A DNA stretch of 64,000 nt from an uncultured Clostridia bacterium (GTDB lineage Bacteria; Bacillota; Clostridia; Saccharofermentanales; Saccharofermentanaceae), in assembly GCA_947303255.1 (NCBI GenBank), contig CAMYXL010000004.1, forward strand, positions 1 to 64,000. Reading direction: 5' to 3'. How positions within the stretch are numbered: the first letter of the stretch is position 1; the number at the start of each line of letters is the position of its first letter. Positions 29,089 through 37,390 of the stretch are shown one piece after another. The position numbers were made by a program, and so were the translations under genes. The notes under the pieces are model-generated. The model was not told where the DNA came from. It searched no databases and saw only the letters and a program-made list of their open reading frames with translations.

Positions 29089-29862
29089 TTAACGTATCAA
29101 TTTACGTATAGTACTTTCTTCTGCATCGTAATGCTTTCTTATCTGCGAGATGATCTTATCTAGAGATTCCTTCGGATCCTCACTATACTTTTCCGTTACG
29201 AACTTATATCCCCAGAGATATTCCGGCAAAGTATAGATCGCGATAGCCCATCCGTACTCCTCACCTTTTTTGTTTAGTCTCGGCTTAAAATCCTTGACCA
29301 AAAGATAAGATTCCATCTGTAGTTTAGAACAGGTTCCTTCGAAATTCTTTTCACCGCCTGTACCGAACCCCGCCCTGTCCTTTACTTCAAACGAAAACAG
29401 CTCCGGATTATCAACGTACTTCCCTATTTTTCGAAGATCAAGATCACACATCTCGATGTCCTTAGGCCAGAAAAGATCCATTATGAGCTTTTCTCTTCTT
29501 TCAGCCTTTCCGTCCTCATAGCGGGAATCAAAATCATATCCGTTTCTTCTGTAGTTCGCGAAATACGGAAACCACTTTTTTGAGACGAAGCCTGCCTTCT
29601 TTCCGAAAAACTTGCCATACGCAACTTTCCCGGTCCTAGCAAGGATACCTCTCCACTCCCACGGATCCGTCTCGGCATCACCGGTCCACCAAAACTTCGG
29701 ATCAGTCATGCTCTCAACGGACATCCCGGGAACTTCCGCTTCAAAAAGCGGCAGGAAACCAACCTTCTCGATCACCTTGAGAAGTTCGCTGCTGCTTGTT
29801 ATGCAATTGGGATCACTGCTGTCGATCCCGTTCATGTACCACTGACCGTCTATGATCTCCAT
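29089..29862 (-). CDS. Uncharacterised protein, possibly AlkZ-related
   Basis: A 257-residue soluble protein with a distinctive Trp-rich region (KFWWTGDAETDPWEWRGILARTG, ~48-70) followed by FFGKKAGFVSKKWFPYFANYRR (~77-98). I recall similar proteins in many Bacillota, named AlkZ-related after distant likeness to winged-helix DNA glycosylases, but the link is weak and no catalytic motif can be assigned. I start at the ATG at 29862 (AAAGGGAACC upstream) in preference to the one at 29877. It lies beyond the terminator that closes the glycogen operon. Confidence 0.65.
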   Translation of the reverse strand: MEIIDGQWYMNGIDSSDPNCITSSSELLKVIEKVGFLPLFEAEVPGMSVESMTDPKFWWTGDAETDPWEWRGILARTGKVAYGKFFGKKAGFVSKKWFPYFANYRRNGYDFDSRYEDGKAERREKLIMDLFWPKDIEMCDLDLRKIGKYVDNPELFSFEVKDRAGFGTGGEKNFEGTCSKLQMESYLLVKDFKPRLNKKGEEYGWAIAIYTLPEYLWGYKFVTEKYSEDPKESLDKIISQIRKHYDAEESTIRKLIR

Positions 29863-29880
29863 ATGGTTCCCTTTCATAAG

Positions 29881-29908
29881 AAAAATGGGCCGCCATAAAG
29901 ACAGCCCA
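29881..29908 (-). terminator. Terminator after the glycogen operon
   Basis: TGGGCTGTC and GGCGGCCCA pair on the minus strand (9 bp with wobbles), followed by TTTTTC. It lies 20 bases after the zinc-ribbon gene stop. Confidence 0.75.
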
Positions 29909-29928
29909 CTCTTGATCTCAATTTAATC

Positions 29929-31212
29929 TCAGTTGTTACCGAAGATAAAGTAGAAGATGATAATGATCGCAATTATCGCAAGGATAAAGAGGATAACCTT
30001 GAGTGCGGATACAGGTGCCTTACCGCCTACCTTACCTGTCTGACCGTTGATTACGATGTTATAGATCTGATCCTTGTACTTATAGGAAGCAAGCCAGATA
30101 GGTGCAAGGAGATACTTAAACGTGATGTTATCGTACATAGTTGAGAACTGGAGTCTGTCAACTCTGTCGCAACGAGTCTTCTTCCTGATATCTGCTCTAA
30201 TGTTATTTGAAAGTCTCTGGTTGATACCCTTCTTGGCATTGTCCCAGCCCTCATCAAGACCTACTGAATAACGCTCAGCTGAGAAACCTGCAACAACGTC
30301 AGGAGAATACGGACGAAGCTTTGTGAAGTCGAACTGTGAAACACTCTTGATATAAGGGTTGTTGTCAGACTTCTTACTAGCAAATACCGTATAGTCATCG
30401 ATGAATTCTGTATATACACCGCTTGTCTGTCTCCACTTGGTTACAGTCTCGTAGTGATCGCCCTTCTTGACTCTCTCATCAAAACCGATCCTAGCGGAAT
30501 ACGGAGATGTTGTGTCTGAATCATAAGTCCAGTATGGGAGATACACACCGTTGATATCCTTAGCAGAGCAGCTCTTCTTAGCGTCATTTGGAGCAAACCA
30601 CTTTTTGCCGATCCAGCTCTTGAAAAGCTGAGCAGCCTTTTCCTGTGAGATAGCGAACGGAACAACTCCGCCAGGAGCCATAACATCAGACTCGTCATCT
30701 ACAGGCATTACGCTCGTGGAACCGCAGAACGGGCAGCAGTCAGCTGTCTCGAGTGCATCATAAACAGTCTCACCGCCGCACTGCTGACAGATAACTGTCT
30801 TCATCTTCTGACCCCAGTCAAAACTTGCACGGTTCTTAGCTGTCTCAAAATCAAGCTCTTCCATTGCCGTATTAGCTTCCGGCTTAGGAAGTTCCTTTGT
30901 ATATCCGCAGAAGGAACAAAGCATTCCGCCTGTCTCAGGATCGAACACCAACGTACCGGCACATGCAGGACATTTCTTATCTGTCTGCTCCATTGTCTTG
31001 GTGATCTTAGGCTCCGAAGAAGCACCATAATCTTCCTTCGCTACTTCCGGCTCATTGCCGTACTCCTCTTTGCCGACTTCCGGCTCGCTGCCGTAATCTT
31101 CGGCCGGAGCATTTCCCGCTGAACCTGCTGACTGAGTCTCAGTCATAGAAGCACCACAGTACTCACAGAATTTTCCCTCGGAATCCGCACCGCATACAGG
31201 ACACTTTGCCAT
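29929..31212 (-). CDS. Zinc-ribbon membrane protein (TFIIB-type zinc ribbon)
   Basis: A 427-residue protein. An N-terminal double zinc ribbon MAKCPVCG...FCEYCGAS is followed by a low-complexity linker with EPEV-K-E-x-YG repeats (~25-65), a second ribbon (KKCPACAGTL...MLCSFCG), a third (VICQQCGGET...CCPFCGST), a beta-rich domain with YLPYWTYD, and one C-terminal membrane segment (ALKVILFILAIIAIIIIFYF). GGAGGAAATGTTT before 31212 sets the start. Similar proteins are common in Clostridia and have no proven role. It is the last gene of the glycogen operon, overlapping no neighbour but only 19 bases after the GH13 stop. Confidence 0.78.
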   Translation of the reverse strand: MAKCPVCGADSEGKFCEYCGASMTETQSAGSAGNAPAEDYGSEPEVGKEEYGNEPEVAKEDYGASSEPKITKTMEQTDKKCPACAGTLVFDPETGGMLCSFCGYTKELPKPEANTAMEELDFETAKNRASFDWGQKMKTVICQQCGGETVYDALETADCCPFCGSTSVMPVDDESDVMAPGGVVPFAISQEKAAQLFKSWIGKKWFAPNDAKKSCSAKDINGVYLPYWTYDSDTTSPYSARIGFDERVKKGDHYETVTKWRQTSGVYTEFIDDYTVFASKKSDNNPYIKSVSQFDFTKLRPYSPDVVAGFSAERYSVGLDEGWDNAKKGINQRLSNNIRADIRKKTRCDRVDRLQFSTMYDNITFKYLLAPIWLASYKYKDQIYNIVINGQTGKVGGKAPVSALKVILFILAIIAIIIIFYFIFGNN

Positions 31213-31231
31213 AAACATTTCCTCCAATTCC

Positions 31232-33310
31232 CTATTCATATATTAAGAACAATGATGACCTCGGAGCTACTGAAACCACAGTATCAGAGCCCTCCTTGAT
31301 CCTTAGTATCGATCCTTCGGAAATCTCCTTTGTCTCGCACGTCTCGGCTTCAAAAGATTTTGTGTCAAATCTCAAAAAATCCGAATCATTGTTATTAATT
31401 AATAATACTATTCTTTTGGCTCCTTCGCCAACATATTTTCCAAATGCGTCCCTGTTTTCTTTATCAAGATACCTCTCGAAAACGATCGCATTTTCTTCGG
31501 CGTATATTGTCTTATAAAGACCTGTACGAAGGACAGGGTTTTCGAGACGAAGCTTCGAGATCTCCCTGACGAACGAAAGCATCTTCTTACCGTCGTCATC
31601 TACCTTCTCCCAAGGATAAGTCCTTCTGTTGAAAGGATCCCTGAATCCTTCCATCAATATCTCGTCACCGTAGTAAAGACAAGGTGATCCGATATAGCCG
31701 ATCTGGAACGAATAAGCAAGCTTCATGAGCTTCATTCCGAGCTTCTTTTCTTCCTCCGACAGGAATATATCCTTTTGAAGTTCCCTGTCACCCGGGTCTT
31801 CTTTTTTGACGAGGATATTTATCGCTCTAGGCACGTCATGAGACGAGATGAGATTCATCATGGAATAGTAGCTCTCGGAAGGATAACGCTCCCTGAAGCC
31901 CTCCATATACGAATCAAAACACTTAGCGTCAAACGTATGAGTTAAGAAGTTCAGAAGTCCTATCCTAAACGTATAACCCATTACGCTGTCATGAGTCCTT
32001 CCGAGCATAAAGTCTCTATAAGAACCATATGAGCACTTGTTACTCGCATCTTCCCAGACTTCGCCTATAACACATCCGTTGCCGTTTGAATATTTCCTTA
32101 CGGAAGTTCTCATCTGACGGATAAAGCTGTCAGGAAGCTCATCTGAGACATCGAGTCTCAAACCGGATGCTCCTCTTTTTATCCATGTATCAACGACTCC
32201 ATCCTTACCAAAGATGAATCTCCTATATGACAGATCATCCTCATCCACATTCGGAAGATCAGGAAATCCCCACCAGGATTCATACTTAGGTTCTTCCTTG
32301 TCGTTTCCTATGAACTTATACCAGGAACGGAACTTACTTTCCTCTCCCGTCTTATATGATCTATACGCACCAACGCCTCCATATCTGTCGAACTTATTGA
32401 AGTATCTGCTGTCAGCTCCGGTGTGGCTGAAGACCCCGTCTATGACTATCTTTATTCCCTTCTCCTCACACGCCTTGGAAAGTCGCTCAAAAGCTTCATT
32501 TCCTCCGAGGATCGGATCAACGTTAAGATAATCAGCCGTATCATATCTGTGGCTGGATCTAGCTTCAAAGATCGGATTCAAGTACAAGACATCTATTCCG
32601 AGAGATTTGATGTAATCGAGTTTCTCGGCTATTCCGTCTAGTGATCCGCCATAGAAATCACAGGCAAGATAACCCGTCTCCGGCTTACCGTAGATATCTA
32701 CTTCCTCATTCCAGTCCTCGTGGTAGATCCTCTCGCTTCTAGGCGACTTATTGGTCATCTCCTCAAAGTTAAACTTCGTATCTCTCGAGAATCTGTCAGG
32801 GAAAATCTGATACATGAGAGCGCCCTTCAGGAAATCCGGAGTCTTAAAGTTTTCGTCATAGACAGTTATCTGCCATGCAAAAGGATACTTGTCCTCCTCA
32901 ACACCGATCCTCGGTGGCTCAGGATAGATCTTTCCGTTTCCTTTATCACCGCATTCATCGAAAACATAGTACACATACGTATGTTCCTGATCAGGCTTAT
33001 TGAACGACAGTCCTTCAAGTCCGATCTTATGAAGATCTGAATCATTCATCGTTACCCTGAACCAATAAAAGAGAATGCACGGTTCAGATGGCACTTCCAT
33101 GTCCACTTCATATCGGTCGTGATTTCTGGATTCGTGAATAAGGCGCATCGGCTCCTCATGATATGAGAATCCGTATAAACCGTAAGAATAGCACAGAACA
33201 ACTTCTGTGCTATCCTTACTCGCGTCAAAAACTAATTTAACATCCGATCCTGTTTTCAAAGCACCAAAAGGGATTCTGTACTTTTCGGATCTTGATGCGT
33301 GTCTAAACAT
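31232..33310 (-). CDS. GH13 alpha-amylase/neopullulanase-like glycosidase
   Basis: A 692-residue cytoplasmic enzyme without a signal peptide. The N-terminal starch-binding-like beta domain covers ~1-150, then a (beta/alpha)8 catalytic domain from GALMYQIFPDRFS. Catalytic residues are Asp in SGLRLDVSDE (~386), Glu in VIGEVWED (~415) and Asp in ISSHDVPR (~491, with SHD instead of the usual NHD). The N-terminal domain and motif set fit subfamily 20-like maltogenic or neopullulanase enzymes, which cut alpha-1,4 glucans or maltodextrins. It is in the glycogen operon directly after glgA, so it probably trims or degrades stored glucan. Confidence 0.88.
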   Translation of the reverse strand: MFRHASRSEKYRIPFGALKTGSDVKLVFDASKDSTEVVLCYSYGLYGFSYHEEPMRLIHESRNHDRYEVDMEVPSEPCILFYWFRVTMNDSDLHKIGLEGLSFNKPDQEHTYVYYVFDECGDKGNGKIYPEPPRIGVEEDKYPFAWQITVYDENFKTPDFLKGALMYQIFPDRFSRDTKFNFEEMTNKSPRSERIYHEDWNEEVDIYGKPETGYLACDFYGGSLDGIAEKLDYIKSLGIDVLYLNPIFEARSSHRYDTADYLNVDPILGGNEAFERLSKACEEKGIKIVIDGVFSHTGADSRYFNKFDRYGGVGAYRSYKTGEESKFRSWYKFIGNDKEEPKYESWWGFPDLPNVDEDDLSYRRFIFGKDGVVDTWIKRGASGLRLDVSDELPDSFIRQMRTSVRKYSNGNGCVIGEVWEDASNKCSYGSYRDFMLGRTHDSVMGYTFRIGLLNFLTHTFDAKCFDSYMEGFRERYPSESYYSMMNLISSHDVPRAINILVKKEDPGDRELQKDIFLSEEEKKLGMKLMKLAYSFQIGYIGSPCLYYGDEILMEGFRDPFNRRTYPWEKVDDDGKKMLSFVREISKLRLENPVLRTGLYKTIYAEENAIVFERYLDKENRDAFGKYVGEGAKRIVLLINNNDSDFLRFDTKSFEAETCETKEISEGSILRIKEGSDTVVSVAPRSSLFLIYE

Positions 33311-33331
33311 TTCTATTTGTCCCTTTATGTT

Positions 33332-34981
33332 TTATTTCTTCTCTTCTTCAGGCTTCTTCTCTTCGGCCTTTTTTGCCGGAGCTTTTTTAGCAGGAGCCTT
33401 CTTTGCGGCAGGCTTTTTTGCAGCCGTCTTCTTAGCTGCAGGTTTTTTAGCTGCTGCGGCCTTCTTTGGAGCTTCCTTCTTCTCTACAGGCTTTTCTTCT
33501 TCCTTAGGCGTAACGTCTTTTTCGAAAGGAATGCCCGTGATGAGAGAATAAAGACCAATGTACTCGAGAGCGCTCTTCTTCCAAGAATAGTCGCCGCTCA
33601 TGCCAGCCTTGATGATGTTGTCCCATACGTCAGGATGATTCCTGTAAAGGTCACATGCGTACTTTGTGATAAAGAGGAACTCATGAGCGTTGATGTTTGC
33701 AAATGAGAATCCGTTACCTTCGCCTGTGAACTCGTTATATGGTGTAACTGTGTCCTTGAGACCGCCTGTCTCACGAACTACAGGAACTGTACCGTATGTC
33801 ATGGATACGAGCTGAGAAAGTCCGCATGGCTCGAAGATACTCGGCATGAGGAAGATATCAGCTGCAGCGTACATCGTATGAGCAAGTCCGCTGTCGAAAT
33901 CGATGCATGCACACATCTTGCCGGGGTTACGGTCAGCGATGCTTACGAGAGCGCGCTCATAGTATGCGTCACCTGTTCCGAGGATAACGATCTGCATTCC
34001 GTCATAGAGCATCTCCTCAAGAACGTAAAGGAGAAGATCGAGACCCTTCTGGTCAACGAGACGTGAGATCATAACGCAAAGAGGAACTCTCGGGTTAACG
34101 TCGAGATTGAGCTGCTTTTGGAGAGACTCCTTACAAACAGCCTTACCCTTCTTAAATGTCTTGATATCGTACTTCTGAGGAATGTTCTCGTCAGTCTTAG
34201 GATTGTACTCGAGATCGTTGATACCGTTGATGATACCGGATACCTTGTAAGCGTAACGCTGCAATGTCTGGTTAAGACCTTCGCCGTAGTAGTCTGTCAT
34301 GATCTCGTATGCGTATGTTGGGGAAACCGTCGTAACGGAATTCGAATATACGATACCAGCTTTCATGAAGTTGATGGCACGGTCCTTGATACAGAACTCG
34401 TCACGGATGTACTCGTCCGGAAGATCGAGCATGTCGCGTACGACGTCAACTGCGTGAACACCCTGATATTTGAGGTTATGGATAGTAAATACTGTCTGAA
34501 CATCTGTGTGATATCCGTGCTTCTTGAAGTGAGCATCAAGGAGCATCGGCATCATACCTGTCTGCCAGTCGTTGCAGTGGAGAACGTTTGGTTCGAAGTT
34601 CATGAAATCGCCCATGAAATCGAGGACTGCTCTTTGGAAGAAACAATATCTCTCGATATCGAAAACGTACTCTACGTAAACACTGTCAAAATTGAAGTAG
34701 TACTCGTTATCTACAAAGTAGAAAGTGGTGCCGTTTTTTTCGAGAGAGAAAAGACCGGCATAAAGAGATCTCCAACCCATGTGGACCATCTTCCAGCCAA
34801 GGAATCTCAGCTCCTCGTTGTATTTCGCCTTGATCTTTCTGTACAAAGGAAGGATGACACGTGCGTCAACGCCTGCCTTGTTGAGTTCGATCGGCAATGC
34901 ACCTACTACGTCTGCGAGGCCACCGACCTTCGCGAACGGACTAACTTCCGATGATACAAACAATACTTTGATCTTATCCAT
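33332..34981 (-). CDS. glgA: Glycogen synthase with Lys/Ala-rich C-terminal tail
   Basis: A 549-residue GT5 glucosyltransferase. KVGGLADVVGALP (~17-29) is the ADP-glucose loop, and MPSIFEPCGLSQLVSMTYGTVPVVRETGGLKDTV (~375) holds the retaining-GT Glu. It elongates alpha-1,4-glucan from ADP-glucose. The catalytic part ends near residue 490, after which comes a 57-residue tail rich in KKPAAKK repeats (22 Lys), ending in Glu/Lys. The usual length is ~480, so the tail is extra. It starts 1 base after the glgD stop. Confidence 0.95.
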   Translation of the reverse strand: MDKIKVLFVSSEVSPFAKVGGLADVVGALPIELNKAGVDARVILPLYRKIKAKYNEELRFLGWKMVHMGWRSLYAGLFSLEKNGTTFYFVDNEYYFNFDSVYVEYVFDIERYCFFQRAVLDFMGDFMNFEPNVLHCNDWQTGMMPMLLDAHFKKHGYHTDVQTVFTIHNLKYQGVHAVDVVRDMLDLPDEYIRDEFCIKDRAINFMKAGIVYSNSVTTVSPTYAYEIMTDYYGEGLNQTLQRYAYKVSGIINGINDLEYNPKTDENIPQKYDIKTFKKGKAVCKESLQKQLNLDVNPRVPLCVMISRLVDQKGLDLLLYVLEEMLYDGMQIVILGTGDAYYERALVSIADRNPGKMCACIDFDSGLAHTMYAAADIFLMPSIFEPCGLSQLVSMTYGTVPVVRETGGLKDTVTPYNEFTGEGNGFSFANINAHEFLFITKYACDLYRNHPDVWDNIIKAGMSGDYSWKKSALEYIGLYSLITGIPFEKDVTPKEEEKPVEKKEAPKKAAAAKKPAAKKTAAKKPAAKKAPAKKAPAKKAEEKKPEEEKK

Positions 34982-34982
34982 A

Positions 34983-36092
34983 TCAGATACCTGCTCCCTT
35001 TCCTATAACTACAGGGAAATCCCTGTGACCCACAAGTCTGATGCCAGGTCTTACGATGGCATTCTTATCAAGGATTACGTTCTCAAGATGGCAGTTCTCG
35101 GAGATGTGAACGTCCTGCATGATTACGCAATTCTTGATCGTGGTATTCTTGGAGATCGTAACTCCTCTGAAGAGGACTGACTCCTCAACGCTTCCGTAGA
35201 TACGGCAACCATCGGATACGATAGCATTGGATACCTGAGCGTTATTGAAGTAAAGTGTCGGAGCCTCGTCCTTGATCTTTGTAAATACCGGCTCGCCGCT
35301 CCAGAACAAATCGTTACGGATAGACTCGTCGATGAGGTTCATGGAAGCATCGAAGTATGTCTTTACGGAATTGATCCTGAATGCGATGCCGCTATACTCA
35401 TAGCCGTAAACCTTCAACTCGTCGAACATCTTAACGAATGAGTGAACACCGAAGTGTGATGTAGCGTGAGCCATCTGCTTAGCGATAAGATCGATCAAAA
35501 GATCTCTTCTGATGCAGATGATACCAAGGCTTGATTTGTTGGAAGCTGACTTCTGAGGATTAAAGAGCATGTCCTTAACGAATCCCTCATCATCAAGTTC
35601 CAGGATATAAGCAGGGCTTCCGAACTTCGTGCCGTCTCTGTTATACATAACTGTGATGTCGGCATTGTTCTGCTCGTGAGCCTTGATCATATCGTCGAAT
35701 GTAGTATTCAAAACGATGTTACTGTTAGCTACGATTACGTAAGTTGTTCTGGATGTACGAAGGAAGTCGATGATACCTGCCATCTCCTCGTCGCCTGCGA
35801 TATTGGTTGCCTCCGAGTTAACGTACGGAGGAAGGATGTGAAGTCCGTCATTCTTTCTGTCCAAACTCCACGGAGCACCTGTTCCGAGGTGGTCCATCAA
35901 TGACTTATACTTGTTGTAGGTAAGAACACCGATATTCTTGATACCGGAATTAACCATGTTTGAAAGAACGAAGTCGATGATCCTGTATCTTCCTGCAAAT
36001 GGCATAGCAGAGAGAGCACGAGGGCCCGAGAGTTCTCCCAAGGAAATCTTTTTGTTATCGGCCAATATAAGACCCATTGCACTGGTAAACAT
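34983..36092 (-). CDS. glgD: Glucose-1-phosphate adenylyltransferase regulatory subunit
   Basis: A 369-residue GlgC-like protein. It starts MGLILADNKKISLGELSGPRALSAMPFAGRYRIIDF, in which the catalytic GGxGxRLxxLT loop of GlgC is replaced, the mark of GlgD. A left-handed beta-helix follows with hexapeptide-like VSNAIVSDGCRI and IKNCVIMQDVHI. In Bacillota GlgD forms a heterotetramer with GlgC and raises its activity; on its own it is not catalytic. It lies 19 bases downstream of glgC. Confidence 0.95.
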   Translation of the reverse strand: MFTSAMGLILADNKKISLGELSGPRALSAMPFAGRYRIIDFVLSNMVNSGIKNIGVLTYNKYKSLMDHLGTGAPWSLDRKNDGLHILPPYVNSEATNIAGDEEMAGIIDFLRTSRTTYVIVANSNIVLNTTFDDMIKAHEQNNADITVMYNRDGTKFGSPAYILELDDEGFVKDMLFNPQKSASNKSSLGIICIRRDLLIDLIAKQMAHATSHFGVHSFVKMFDELKVYGYEYSGIAFRINSVKTYFDASMNLIDESIRNDLFWSGEPVFTKIKDEAPTLYFNNAQVSNAIVSDGCRIYGSVEESVLFRGVTISKNTTIKNCVIMQDVHISENCHLENVILDKNAIVRPGIRLVGHRDFPVVIGKGAGI

Positions 36093-36111
36093 AAATCTTT
36101 ACTCCCTCCCC

Positions 36112-37371
36112 TTATACTCTGAACGTGCTGGCGATTACATTCTGATCTTCAGGTACTTCGAGATCCGAATCTACCATTGAATTTCCAGGAATGACCGCGC
36201 CGTCTTTAATTACAAGGCCTCTCTCGAAAACAACGATGCCTTCGGAGCAGATCTTGTGGTTGGTGTAAGGACCTTCACCGTCAACGTTGGCGCCTGCCTT
36301 AACGTTCTCGCCGATGACTGTACCAAAATCTACGATGCAGCGCTCGATATGAGCACCTGCCTTAACGACAACACCAGGAAGAAGGACACAATCCTTAACG
36401 ACTGCACCTTTTTCGATAAGAACGGAATCAGAAAGAACCGAATGAGCAACTGTTCCGTATACACGACAACCATCCGTCATGGCGGAATCCGTTACCTTAG
36501 CCTCAGGTCCGATGAAGTGTGATGGCTTGATCGGGTTTCTGCTGTAGATACGCCAAGCTCTGTCGACCAGGTTGATCTCCTCAGGCTTATCAAGGATATC
36601 CATGTTGGTCTCCCAAAGTGAAGCGATTGTTCCTACGTCCTTCCAGTAACCGGAGAAGCGGTAAGCGAAGAGCTTGCTTCCCTGGTTCAAAAGCTTAGGA
36701 ACGATATTCTTACCGAAGTCGTTATTTGAATCAGGATCGTTCTCGTCTTCGATAAGAGCCTTACGGAGAACCTGCCAGTTGAAGATATAAACACCCATTG
36801 AAGCAAGGTTGCTCTCAGGCTTAGCAGGCTTTTCTACGAACTCTGTAATGGAGTCGTCCTCTCTTGTATTGAGGATACCGAATCTGGAAGCTTCCTCCCA
36901 CGGTACTTCATAAACAGCGAGAGTAGCATCTGCTTCGTTCTCGATATGAGCCTTGAGCATAGCAGCGTAGTTCATCTTGTAGATGTGGTCACCTGAAAGG
37001 ATCAATACGTACTTCGGATTAAAGTCATCGACGAAGTCCATATTCTGGAAGATGGCATTAGCGGTACCCTTGTACCAGTCATAGCTTCCTGATTTCTGAT
37101 ACGGAGGAAGGATATACGCTCCGCAGTTGTTACGATCGAGGTCCCACGGATGTCCGTTACCTACGTAAGTATTGAGAGCCAGCGGCATGTACTGTGAAAG
37201 TACACCTACTCTCTCAATTCCTGAATTTACACAATTTGACAATGGAAAATCAATGATCCTGTATCTGCTTCCGAACGGAACAGCAGGCTTTGCGATCTTC
37301 TTGGTCAAGACTCCGAGTCTGGAACCCTGTCCACCTGCAAGTATCATTGCTACGGTTTCAGCTTTTGCCAT
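36112..37371 (-). CDS. glgC: Glucose-1-phosphate adenylyltransferase
   Basis: A 419-residue enzyme. [27 protein letters not shown] is the nucleotidyltransferase loop; [23 protein letters not shown] and [10 protein letters not shown] are substrate and metal motifs; the C-terminal third is a beta-helix with hexapeptide repeats. It makes ADP-glucose, the committed donor for GlgA. A good ribosome site (GGAGGTATGACTA) precedes the ATG. It lies between glgB and glgD in a glgB-C-D-A order typical of Clostridia. Confidence 0.97.
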   Translation of the reverse strand: MAKAETVAMILAGGQGSRLGVLTKKIAKPAVPFGSRYRIIDFPLSNCVNSGIERVGVLSQYMPLALNTYVGNGHPWDLDRNNCGAYILPPYQKSGSYDWYKGTANAIFQNMDFVDDFNPKYVLILSGDHIYKMNYAAMLKAHIENEADATLAVYEVPWEEASRFGILNTREDDSITEFVEKPAKPESNLASMGVYIFNWQVLRKALIEDENDPDSNNDFGKNIVPKLLNQGSKLFAYRFSGYWKDVGTIASLWETNMDILDKPEEINLVDRAWRIYSRNPIKPSHFIGPEAKVTDSAMTDGCRVYGTVAHSVLSDSVLIEKGAVVKDCVLLPGVVVKAGAHIERCIVDFGTVIGENVKAGANVDGEGPYTNHKICSEGIVVFERGLVIKDGAVIPGNSMVDSDLEVPEDQNVIASTFRV

Positions 37372-37390
37372 TAGTCATACCTCCTATACT

